A stretch of 26,551 nt of DNA from Rhizobium sp. Q54 (GTDB lineage: Bacteria; Pseudomonadota; Alphaproteobacteria; Rhizobiales; Beijerinckiaceae). The position numbers were made by a program, and so were the translations under genes. Location: positions 1 through 26,551 of the forward strand of contig CAMDKB010000008.1 of NCBI GenBank assembly GCA_945901195.1, given 5' to 3'. Below, piece by piece: positions 6,529 to 13,804 of this stretch. The notes under the pieces are model-generated. The model saw only the letters and a program-made list of their open reading frames with translations, was not told where the DNA came from and ran no database searches. Within the stretch, counting starts at the first letter, position 1, and every line of letters starts with the position of its first letter.

Positions 6529-7137
6529 TCAGGCCTGCGGTGCTTCTTTGGGTCCGCCGCGAGCGACCCCGACCTTGGCCGGGCGCAAGCAGCGTTCACC
6601 GATGGAATACCCATCCTCCACAACCTGCACGACCGTGCCATTGGGCACGCTGGGATCAGGAACCTCGAACAGGGCCTCGTGCATGTTGGGATCGAACTTT
6701 ACGCCCTTCGGTTCCAATTTTTTCACGCCATGGCGAGCCAGGCGGGAAAGGAAATCGCGCTCGGTCAGTTCCAGTCCCTCCGCCAGTGTCTTGAGTGTTC
6801 CATCGACGGCCTTTTCATCTGGCGGCACGCTGCCGACTGCACGGCTGAGATTATCGGCAAGAGCAAGCATGTCGCCGGCAAATCGCGTCACACCGTAGGC
6901 GCGCGCGTCCGAAACTTCCTTTTCGGTGCGGCGGCGCAGATTTTCCATTTCCGCAAGCGTTCGCAACACGCGGTCCTTTAATTCCGCGTTTTCGGCGGTG
7001 AGTTTTTCCAGAACGGCAAAGGGATCTGGCTCGGCCTGCGGCTGTGCCGTGAATTCGAAGGGCGTATCACCTGCCGAGGTTTGGTTGGTGGCGGCATTGT
7101 CATTCAAATTCTTCTGGTTCGTTGGTTCGTCTTGCAT
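6529..7137 (-). CDS. grpE: Nucleotide exchange factor GrpE
   Basis: A 202-residue co-chaperone that releases ADP from DnaK in the cytoplasm. The order is typical: a disordered acidic Gln/Asn-rich N-terminus (1-35), a long coiled coil (about 38-80, with ENLRRRTEKE), a four-helix region, and the C-terminal beta head (about 145-195) with KFDPNMHEAL and the GYSIGERCLRPAKVGV signature. Length is normal. In many alphaproteobacteria grpE follows hrcA; neither hrcA nor dnaK is here, and instead glnD lies 109 bases upstream on the same strand. The ribosome site is weak (AGGA close to the ATG). A candidate promoter lies at 7183-7211, so it may be transcribed independently of glnD. Confidence 0.96.
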   Translation of the reverse strand: MQDEPTNQKNLNDNAATNQTSAGDTPFEFTAQPQAEPDPFAVLEKLTAENAELKDRVLRTLAEMENLRRRTEKEVSDARAYGVTRFAGDMLALADNLSRAVGSVPPDEKAVDGTLKTLAEGLELTERDFLSRLARHGVKKLEPKGVKFDPNMHEALFEVPDPSVPNGTVVQVVEDGYSIGERCLRPAKVGVARGGPKEAPQA

Positions 7138-7182
7138 GGGTCCTGCTTGAAAATGGGTTGAGCTGATGGCTGCACAGGGCCG

Positions 7183-7211
7183 ATATCATGTCCCCGGCGG
7201 CAAAAATCAAG
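7183..7211 (-). promoter_or_regulatory. Candidate promoter for grpE
   Basis: On the minus strand CTTGAT (7211-7206) is followed by 17 bases and TGATAT (7188-7183), about 45 bases before the grpE ATG. The CTTG -35 is compatible with alphaproteobacterial sigma-70 or heat-shock sigma-32 promoters. The call rests on pattern only. Confidence 0.35.
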
Positions 7212-7246
7212 TTTGTTGCGCGACCGCTGCGACCGGAGGTTTTAGC

Positions 7247-10105
7247 TCAGGCCGCGTCTGGCTTGCGGCGGGGGGGAAGTTGTTTGGCAATCTCAGGTCC
7301 GAAGACCTCGACGAGAGCCTTGCGGATGGCCGTCTGGCGCGCCGGGCTGGTTATTTTCAGTCCAGTGAGATCGGTTACGTAGAACGCGTCCACGGCTTTT
7401 TCGCCGAAGGTCACAATATGCGCGGAGCCGATATTGAGATTGAGGCGTGAAATCGCAGACGTGAGGTCGTAAAGCAGGCCGGGCCGGTCCAGACCCGAGA
7501 TTTCGATCACCGTGTAACGGTCCGAGAGGCTGTTATCGATGGTGACGTCGGGGATGATGGTGAAGGTTTTTTCTCGCCCCGTCGAAGGCTTTTCCTTTTC
7601 CGCGACAATCGACGACAGGCGGATTTCGCCACGCAGGGCCTTTTCAATCATGCTGGCGATGCGTTCACCCCGGCGCAATTCGTCCTCGTCGCGATCAAAG
7701 GCGCGATTGACGGATATTGTGTCCAGCGCGAGGCCATCGGTGGTTGTATAGATCTGCGCGTCGGCGATATTGGCGCCAGCCGCTGCGCACGCGCCGGTTA
7801 TAATGGAAAGCATTCTTGGATGATCGGGCGCGACGACCGTGATTTCTGTTACGCCGGTGAAGGAGTCCGTCGTCGCCTCGGTCGCAAGTGATCTGACTTC
7901 AACTTCCGTCAGCCGGAGGATGCCTGCATGGCGAATCTTGCGCGCGAGATCCACCTTGAGCCAGTAGGCCGGATAGTGACGCGCCGCGTATGCGTCGAAA
8001 TCGGGATCTGACCAGCCCGGCAATGTGCGGCGTAGTTGTTCCTGCGCCTGGCTTACGCGCTGCTTGCGATTCACAGCCGTATGTCCGCCGCTGAGCACAA
8101 TCTCGGTTTCGTAATAGAGGGTGCGCAGCAATTGCCCTTTCCAGCCGTTCCAGACTCCCGGGCCGACACCGCGAATATCGCAGACTGTAAGCACCAGCAA
8201 CATGCGCAGACGCTCCAGCGTTTGAACTGTCTTGGCAAAGGTCGCGATGGTGACGGGATCGGCAAGATCGCGGCTTTGCGCAGTATTTGACATGTCCAGA
8301 TGGTGCAGCACCAGCCAGGCGACTGTGTCTGTTTCGGCGGGAGTGAGGCCGAGAACAGGACAGAGCGTGCGAGCGACTTCCGCACCGGCAATCGAATGAT
8401 CTTCTGGCCGTCCCTTGGCAATGTCGTGAATGAGGACGGCGACATAGAGTGCGCGGCGGTTCGATATGCCCGGAATGATTTCGCTGGAGAGCGGATGCTC
8501 TTCGGTCAGCGTGCCCGCATTGATCTGCGCGAGAATGCCGACACACCGGATGAGATGCTCATCCACGGTATAGTGATGATACATGTTGAATTGCATCATC
8601 GCGACGATGCGGCCAAATTCGGGGATGAATCGTCCGAGCACGCCGGCCTCGTTCATCAGCCGCAACACGGTTTCCGGCGAAGATTGCGATGTCAGAATCT
8701 CCAGAAACAACCTGTTGGCTTCCGGGTCCTTGCGCATGGACGCGTTGATGCGCTTGAGCGACAGGGTCACGAGCCGCATGGCGTCAGGATGGATGGCGAG
8801 CCCATGCTTGTTGGCGAGCCAGTAGAGCCGTATCAGGTTGACCGGATCGCGGTCGAAGGCGTCCGGGCCGGCGACGGTCACACGATCGAATTCGATGGTG
8901 AAATCCTTGAATTCAAGCGCGCGTTTGCTGCGCCGCAGGCGGCCCATGAACCGGTCCAGCACCGCACGCGATTTCGTTTGCCCTTCTTCCAGCGCCGCGC
9001 ACAGGATGGCCGTGAGATCGCCGACGTCTTTGGCGACAAGAAAATAATGCTTCATGAAGCGTTCGACGTCGCTGAGCCCGGCATGGGTGACATAGCCAAG
9101 CCGGTTGGCGATCTCGCGCTGGTAATTGAAACTCAATCGCTCTTCGGCGCGCCCGGACACGTAGTGCAACTGGCAGCGAACGCGCCAGAGGAAGTCCTCG
9201 CAGCGCCGGAAGGTCTGTGCCTCCTTGGCAGTGAACACGCCCGCTGCGACCAGTTCGTCCGAACTGCTCACACGGTAGACGTATTTGGCGATCCAGAAGA
9301 GCGTGTTGAGATCGCGAAGGCCGCCCTTGCCTTCCTTGACATTGGGCTCAACGAGATAGCGTGACGATCCAGCCTTGGTGATGCGCGAGTCGCGTTCGGC
9401 GAGTTTGGCGGCGACAAACTCACGCGCGGTCTTGGCAACAATTTCCGTGTCGAAACGTTTGCGCATGGTCTCGAAAAGTGGCTCGTCGCCCAGGATCAAC
9501 CGCGTTTCGAGGAGCGCAGTTCGCACAGTCATGTCCTCGCGCGCCTGCTTCAGACATTCATCAACGGAGCGTGTGGAATGGCCGACTTTTTGCCGCAAAT
9601 CCCAAAGGAAATAGAGCAGGGCTTCGATGACGCTCTTTGTCCATGGCGTTTCCCGCGCGGGCAACAGAAATAAAAGATCGATGTCGGAACCTGGCGCCAA
9701 TGTGCTGCGGCCATAGCCGCCGACAGCGCAGATGGCTATTTTCTCGGGCGCACCACCATTTTCGGGCGGCAGCATATGTGTGACAATGAATTGATGCAGC
9801 GCCCGAATGATTTCGTCTTCGAGCCAGCTGATATTGGTCGCGCAGCCGTAACCTGCTCCATCTGCGTCCAGCATAACGCGGGCCGCCTCTCGCCCGCTTT
9901 CCATCGTCAGCTTGAATTCCTCAAGCGCTGCAGCGCGCATGGCTTTGCCATCGGCAGCATGCGTTTTGGCGATGGCATTCAGGCGCTCCACCAGCGCGGG
10001 CCTGTCAGCGATGGCGGCGCGAGCGTCCGCCGGGCGGGTTGCAACGGCGCGGCGGCGCGAGGGAGAAGGGCTGGGAAGGGTGATGGTCATAGTGTTTTGT
10101 AGCAT
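7247..10105 (-). CDS. glnD: Bifunctional [protein-PII] uridylyltransferase / uridylyl-removing enzyme
   Basis: A 952-residue nitrogen sensor that uridylylates PII proteins at low glutamine and removes UMP at high glutamine. All domains are in order. The nucleotidyltransferase domain has GGYGRSTLAPGSDIDLL with metal ligands D141 and D143. The HD domain (about 505-625) has HHYTVDEH and IHDIAKGRPEDHS (H560-D561). Two C-terminal ACT domains, about 753-830 and 865-940, have APDHPRML and GLDRPGLLYDL. Length is normal for alphaproteobacteria. The start is either 10105 or the ATG at 10090; neither has a clear ribosome site. It lies 24 bases downstream of gshB on the same strand, so transcription from gshB through glnD is likely. 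The key catalytic residues are intact in both domains. Confidence 0.97.
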   Translation of the reverse strand: MLQNTMTITLPSPSPSRRRAVATRPADARAAIADRPALVERLNAIAKTHAADGKAMRAAALEEFKLTMESGREAARVMLDADGAGYGCATNISWLEDEIIRALHQFIVTHMLPPENGGAPEKIAICAVGGYGRSTLAPGSDIDLLFLLPARETPWTKSVIEALLYFLWDLRQKVGHSTRSVDECLKQAREDMTVRTALLETRLILGDEPLFETMRKRFDTEIVAKTAREFVAAKLAERDSRITKAGSSRYLVEPNVKEGKGGLRDLNTLFWIAKYVYRVSSSDELVAAGVFTAKEAQTFRRCEDFLWRVRCQLHYVSGRAEERLSFNYQREIANRLGYVTHAGLSDVERFMKHYFLVAKDVGDLTAILCAALEEGQTKSRAVLDRFMGRLRRSKRALEFKDFTIEFDRVTVAGPDAFDRDPVNLIRLYWLANKHGLAIHPDAMRLVTLSLKRINASMRKDPEANRLFLEILTSQSSPETVLRLMNEAGVLGRFIPEFGRIVAMMQFNMYHHYTVDEHLIRCVGILAQINAGTLTEEHPLSSEIIPGISNRRALYVAVLIHDIAKGRPEDHSIAGAEVARTLCPVLGLTPAETDTVAWLVLHHLDMSNTAQSRDLADPVTIATFAKTVQTLERLRMLLVLTVCDIRGVGPGVWNGWKGQLLRTLYYETEIVLSGGHTAVNRKQRVSQAQEQLRRTLPGWSDPDFDAYAARHYPAYWLKVDLARKIRHAGILRLTEVEVRSLATEATTDSFTGVTEITVVAPDHPRMLSIITGACAAAGANIADAQIYTTTDGLALDTISVNRAFDRDEDELRRGERIASMIEKALRGEIRLSSIVAEKEKPSTGREKTFTIIPDVTIDNSLSDRYTVIEISGLDRPGLLYDLTSAISRLNLNIGSAHIVTFGEKAVDAFYVTDLTGLKITSPARQTAIRKALVEVFGPEIAKQLPPRRKPDAA

Positions 10106-10129
10106 GCGCAGCCATTTTTTGGCAGCGTT

Positions 10130-11077
10130 TTAGCTAATCTTCTTCTTCGCCTCGATTGCCTCCCAGATATCATGCGCCAGATCGGGGCCGCCGAGTTTGA
10201 CGATGGCGCGCAGGCCGGTGGGCGAGGTGACGTTGATTTCGGTGAGATTGCCGTCGATCACATCGATGCCAACGAAAATTAGCCCGCGTTCTTTCAGTTC
10301 GGGGCCGATGGTGTCGCAGATTTCGCGCTCGCGTGGCGAAAGGTCGGTCACCATGGGCGAACCACCGCGCACCATGTTCGAGCGGATGTCGTTTTCGGCG
10401 GGCACGCGGTTGACCGCGCCTTTGGCGATTCCATCCACCAGTATGATGCGCTTGTCGCCTTCGGTAATCTTGGGGAGAAAGCGCTGGATGACCCAGGGTT
10501 CGCGGAATGTCACCGAAAACAGGTCAAACAGCGAGCCGAAATTCGGGTCCTTGGGCGCGACCTTGAACACCGCTGCGCCGCCATTGCCATAGAGCGGCTT
10601 CATCACGACATCGCCATGCTCCTTGCGAAAGGCGTCGATCTCGGCCTTGTCGCGGGAAATCAGCGTGGGCGGCATGAGCTGCGGGAAACTCATCACGAAG
10701 AGCTTTTCCGGCGCATTTCGCACGCTGGCGGGATCATTCACCACCAGCGTCTGCGGGTGGATCAATTCCAGCAAATGGGTGGTGGTAAGATAGCCTGAAT
10801 CAAATGGAGGGTCCTGACGCAACAAAACCGCATCGAGATTGCCCAGGTCCGTGCGCACGGGCGCGCCGAGGGTGAAATGATTGCCAGGGATATCACGCAC
10901 TTCCAGCGACTGGGTCGGCGCATAAACCCGGCCGTTTGCGAGCGTGAGCTTGTCAGGCGTGTAGTAATGGATGGAATGCCCACGCGCCTGCGCCGCCAGA
11001 AGGAGGGCGAAGGTTGAATCCCCCGCAATATTGATCCGCTCGATGGGGTCCATCTGGACGGCAATTTTTAAAGCCAT
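10130..11077 (-). CDS. gshB: Glutathione synthase
   Basis: A 315-residue ATP-grasp enzyme that joins gamma-glutamylcysteine and glycine to make glutathione. The N-terminal GshB domain opens ALKIAVQMDPIERINI. The ATP-grasp part shows KPLYGNGG (160-167), the basic GDKRII strand (208-212) and EINVTSPTG (280-288) with metal/ATP contacts. Length equals that of the bacterial family. AAGGAG eight bases before the ATG (11085-11090) supports the start. In related genomes gshB usually follows rsmI-yraN directly. Here 3.8 kb of oppositely transcribed catabolic genes lie between, and glnD follows 24 bases downstream. The product would supply glutathione for the GST at 2581-3384. Confidence 0.97.
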   Translation of the reverse strand: MALKIAVQMDPIERINIAGDSTFALLLAAQARGHSIHYYTPDKLTLANGRVYAPTQSLEVRDIPGNHFTLGAPVRTDLGNLDAVLLRQDPPFDSGYLTTTHLLELIHPQTLVVNDPASVRNAPEKLFVMSFPQLMPPTLISRDKAEIDAFRKEHGDVVMKPLYGNGGAAVFKVAPKDPNFGSLFDLFSVTFREPWVIQRFLPKITEGDKRIILVDGIAKGAVNRVPAENDIRSNMVRGGSPMVTDLSPREREICDTIGPELKERGLIFVGIDVIDGNLTEINVTSPTGLRAIVKLGGPDLAHDIWEAIEAKKKIS

Positions 11078-11167
11078 AAATCTGCTCCTTGCCCGGCTCG
11101 CTGGCCTGACTTGAAGGCAGGAGAAGGCATGCCGGGCGGGCAGGCGTCAAGGGGCGGACGAAGTCGG

Positions 11168-11189
11168 CATTTTGTGGGGAGACAAAATG
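11168..11189. repeat. Perfect inverted repeat upstream of the toxin-antitoxin remnant
   Basis: CATTTTGT (11168-11175) and ACAAAATG (11182-11189) form a perfect eight-base stem around a six-base purine loop, 15 bases before the ATG of the decayed antitoxin and 91 bases upstream of gshB. Its position suits an autoregulatory operator of the former toxin-antitoxin pair. A control site for gshB is the alternative. Confidence 0.5.
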
Positions 11190-11204
11190 TGATAATTTCC
11201 ATTG

Positions 11205-11419
11205 ATGACCAAACTTGCCCGGACAAAACTTGAGAAAATTGAAAAAGCCGTTGCCTAGCTTGAGCCCGACGAAGTTCGCGCTTTTGCTGACTGGTTTGCC
11301 GAATTTCAATGGGCCTTGTGGGATCGTCAGGTTGAGAGTGATTGCGTTGAGGGTAAATTCAACAAGCGGGCTGAGGAAGCTCTGGCCGATCACCGCGCCG
11401 GGCGGACAACGCTACTTTT
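11205..11419 (+). pseudogene. Decayed type II antitoxin (amber stop at codon 18, own stop lost)
   Basis: Reading from the ATG at 11205 gives MTKLARTKLEKIEKAVA, then TAG (11256-11258), then LEPDEVRAFADWFAEFQ and WDRQVESD, ending in AEEALADHRAGRTTLL. This matches, as I recall it, a very common small antitoxin family (about 70 residues, xSPDExxxFxxWFxEFxxxxWDRQ and ALxDxRAGR) paired with a ParE/RelE-like toxin. The TAG sits where the family usually has Glu, so one G-to-T change (GAG to TAG) explains it. The normal stop is also gone: the frame stays open after LL to 11582, inside the toxin. No good ribosome site is visible. Sequencing error could explain one lesion but not all of them. Confidence 0.75.
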
Positions 11420-11662
11420 AAACATCATGCATCGCCGGCCTTCTGGAATACTTTCAATGCTTTGTCAGAAAATGCCCAATTATTGGCGCGGAAGAACTTT
11501 GAACTCCTCAAGAACCATCCCCGGCATCCTTCTTTGCGGTTCAAGAAGGCTGGATCATATTGGTCCGTGCGCGCGGGATTGAACATCCGCGCTCTTGCAG
11601 TTGAAGAGAATGGAGAGTTTATCTGGTTCTGGATTGGACCGCATGGTCCCTATGATCAAAAA
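11420..11662 (+). pseudogene. Decayed ParE/RelE-like toxin (start and stop codons lost)
   Basis: In the next frame the sequence reads KHHASPAFWNTFNALSENA, then KNFELLKNHPRHPSLRFKK, YWSVRAGLNIRALAVEE and FIWFWIGPHGPYD, the whole body of the small toxin family that accompanies this antitoxin type. There is no ATG, GTG or TTG between the preceding in-frame stop (11372-11374) and a TTG at 11462, which would remove the first 14 or so residues. The expected overlap ATGA reads TTTA (11417-11420). The usual stop after PYD is missing, and the frame runs on to 11773, into the monooxygenase gene. A toxin without start and stop is probably dead. Confidence 0.72.
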
Positions 11663-11695
11663 CAAAATAACAAAACAGCGGAATTTTACCCGCAC

Positions 11696-11702
11696 GGAGG
11701 AA
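11696..11702 (+). promoter_or_regulatory. Ribosome binding site deciding the monooxygenase start
   Basis: GGAGGAA lies three bases before the ATG at 11706, with the GGAGG core five bases away. It supports that ATG over upstream in-frame starts from 11595 on, which lie inside the toxin remnant. Confidence 0.75.
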
Positions 11703-11705
11703 ACG

Positions 11706-12950
11706 ATGATCGACCCGGTCCAGCTCTATTGCTGGCATTTCATGTCCTATCCCCACTTGCCTGCCGATTTTGATGAAAAATACGACAGCGGCTGGGTTAC
11801 TGTGCCCAACAAGCTCTGGGACAGGGAAAAGTCGCGCGGGCTCCTCAATCAGTACATCGACCAGCTTGCCTATGCGGACGAACTGGGCTTCGACGGCATG
11901 GTTCTGAACGAGCATCATCAGAACATCTATGGGTTGATGCCGGCGCCCAACATCATTGCCGCCGCGCTGACGCAAAAGACCAAACGCGGCAAGATTGTCG
12001 TGCTCGGTAATCTTCTGCCTCTGCATGGCAATCCCCTGCGGGTGGCGGAGGAATACGCCATGCTCGACAATATGTCGGACGGGCGTATCGTTGCCGGTTT
12101 TGCGCCAGGCTCCGGGCCGGAGACCTTCAATTACAATGCATCCTCCGCCAAATCCCGCGACCAGTTCTGGGAGGCGGTCGAGCTCATCCGCCGCGCCTGG
12201 ACTGAGGATGGTCCTTTCGCCTTTGAAGGCAAAAATTATCCTTTGCGCTATGTGAATCCCTGGCCGCAACCGACGCAAAGGCCGCATCCGGAAATCTGGA
12301 TTCCGGGCGCCCGCTCGCGCGATACGCTGACCCAGATCGCAAAGAACGGCTATTGCTACTTCCTGTCCTCGCGCAGTCACGGCAAGGGTACGGGACAATC
12401 CATGCAGCGCTTTGCAGAGGTGCTGAAAGCGCATGGCGATATTTACCTGCCCCGCCGCATGGGTATTCTGATGTCAACCTATGTGGGTGAAACCGACAAG
12501 ATCGCCCAGGAGGAATCGCGTGAGGGCATCTGGTATTTTCTGCGCAATTGCCTGAAGGGGCACCAGCGCCGTGTGGGCCGGCAGCTGACGTTCGGGCCGG
12601 GTGTGCCCTATATTCCGCCTGCCGAATTCCGCGCCTATCTGGCCAGTACGGATCCGACAACGCCGCTGCTTGGCGACACGCGGGACTGGGACGATCTGCA
12701 GACATCACAGTCCATCATCGTGGGTTCGCCGGATACGGTTTACAACCGCTTCATGAGCGTGCTGGAGCATGCGCCGGTCGGGCATTTGCTCATTCAGTTC
12801 CACATGGGCAATATGTCTGATGAAAGCGCGCGCAAGAGCCAGCGTTTGTTCTGGAACGAAGTTGCGCCGCGTCTGAAAGAGGCGACAGGGAAAAGGTTCA
12901 ACGAATTGTTCGGCGCAGATCAACAAAAACAAATGGAGGCAGCCAAGTGA
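11706..12950 (+). CDS. LLM-class (luciferase-like) flavin-dependent monooxygenase
   Basis: A 414-residue TIM-barrel flavoprotein of the bacterial luciferase-like superfamily, using reduced FMN (or F420 in some members) and O2 to oxidise a small organic compound. Typical pieces are the early LDQL-like AYADELGFDGMVLNEHH (H70-H71 near the flavin), VLGNLLPLHGNPLRVAEEYAMLDNMSDGR (about 99-127), the GSGPETFN loop and the late SIIVGSPDTVYNRF. It is longer than the usual 330-370, the extra length lying in the C-terminal third. First gene of an operon: the hydrolase start overlaps its stop, and TctC follows. No flavin reductase is adjacent, so reduced flavin must come from elsewhere. Superfamily is sure, substrate unknown. 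Confidence 0.9.
   Translation: MIDPVQLYCWHFMSYPHLPADFDEKYDSGWVTVPNKLWDREKSRGLLNQYIDQLAYADELGFDGMVLNEHHQNIYGLMPAPNIIAAALTQKTKRGKIVVLGNLLPLHGNPLRVAEEYAMLDNMSDGRIVAGFAPGSGPETFNYNASSAKSRDQFWEAVELIRRAWTEDGPFAFEGKNYPLRYVNPWPQPTQRPHPEIWIPGARSRDTLTQIAKNGYCYFLSSRSHGKGTGQSMQRFAEVLKAHGDIYLPRRMGILMSTYVGETDKIAQEESREGIWYFLRNCLKGHQRRVGRQLTFGPGVPYIPPAEFRAYLASTDPTTPLLGDTRDWDDLQTSQSIIVGSPDTVYNRFMSVLEHAPVGHLLIQFHMGNMSDESARKSQRLFWNEVAPRLKEATGKRFNELFGADQQKQMEAAK
12935..12939 (+). promoter_or_regulatory. Ribosome binding site for the overlapping GTG start
   Basis: GGAGG lies seven bases before the GTG at 12947, inside the last codons of the monooxygenase. It supports translational coupling through the GTGA overlap. 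Confidence 0.7.
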
Positions 12951-13786
12951 GCACGGCAGTGATCGAGAAGACCAATCTGAAACTCATTGATGTAAACGGC
13001 CGCAGCGTCTCTTACCTCGAAAAGGGAACGGGCGCGCCAACGGTTTATCTGCATGGCTTTGCCGACGTCCATGGTGTGGCGGGTGATCTGCTGCCGTTTC
13101 ACGACAAGCTGGCAGGCGCGGTGCGGTTGATTGTTCCGGCTCATCCGGGCTGCAGTGGCACGCCTGATCTGAGCGATGGATATGACATCGAGGACGCCGT
13201 CTTCCACTATCTTGAAGTGTTTGATGCGCTGGGCCTGAAAGAGTTCAACCTCATTGGTCACAGCATCGGCGGCTGGATCGCGGCAGAAATCGCGGTGCGC
13301 CATCCAGAACGCGTCAAGAAACTCGGCCTCATTGGCGCGTGTGGTCTGTTCATTTCCGGCGAACTGATCGCCGATATCTTCATGCACACGCAGCCCGAAC
13401 GCGGTGTCGACTATGACACCATGCGCAACATGCTGTTTGGTGATGCGAATGCGGCCATTGCGCAGCGCTATTATCCCAACGGGCGCGGCGATCTTGATGA
13501 AGAGACACGGCGGTATGAAATCATCCGCTTTGCATCTTTTGTGGGTTTCAAGCCGCCCTATCTTTATAACCGTTCGCTGATCAATCGCCTGCACCGTGCG
13601 AAAATGCCGGCGGCTGTGGTCTGGGGTGAGAAGGATCATTTCGTTCCGCGCAGCCATGGCGAGGCCTATGCGGCGGGACTTCCCGGCGCGGGCAAGTTGA
13701 AGGTCATTGCCGGAGCGGGCCATGCAGCACAGTTCGAAAACCCTGATGCTGTGGCTGAAGTCATGCTGGAATTGCTCAAGGGTTGA
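12947..13786 (+). CDS. Alpha/beta hydrolase (meta-cleavage hydrolase-like)
   Basis: A 279-residue serine hydrolase. The oxyanion motif HGF is at 36-38, the nucleophile elbow GHSIGG has S106, the acid is D230 in WGEKDHF, and the base is H259 in GAGHAA. Length and layout resemble hydrolases of meta-cleavage products and other C-C or ester hydrolases. It starts with GTG overlapping the TGA of the monooxygenase (GTGA) and has GGAGG seven bases upstream, so it is translationally coupled. TctC follows 18 bases later. The pairing suggests that the monooxygenase makes an ester, lactone or dione that this enzyme hydrolyses, by analogy with Baeyer-Villiger plus esterase pairs. That is inference. Catalytic residues are all present. 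Confidence 0.9.
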   Translation: MSTAVIEKTNLKLIDVNGRSVSYLEKGTGAPTVYLHGFADVHGVAGDLLPFHDKLAGAVRLIVPAHPGCSGTPDLSDGYDIEDAVFHYLEVFDALGLKEFNLIGHSIGGWIAAEIAVRHPERVKKLGLIGACGLFISGELIADIFMHTQPERGVDYDTMRNMLFGDANAAIAQRYYPNGRGDLDEETRRYEIIRFASFVGFKPPYLYNRSLINRLHRAKMPAAVVWGEKDHFVPRSHGEAYAAGLPGAGKLKVIAGAGHAAQFENPDAVAEVMLELLKG

Positions 13787-13804
13787 TTCATCGCGCTGTG
13801 GGGT

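Noticed and set aside
8300..9364. Long 354-residue plus-strand frame antisense to glnD
   Set aside because: It is the shadow of a well-supported glnD with intact domains. It has no motif or ribosome site.
11619..12434. 271-residue minus-strand frame opposite the monooxygenase
   Set aside because: Shadow of the monooxygenase. It would also read through the toxin remnant without any recognisable protein.
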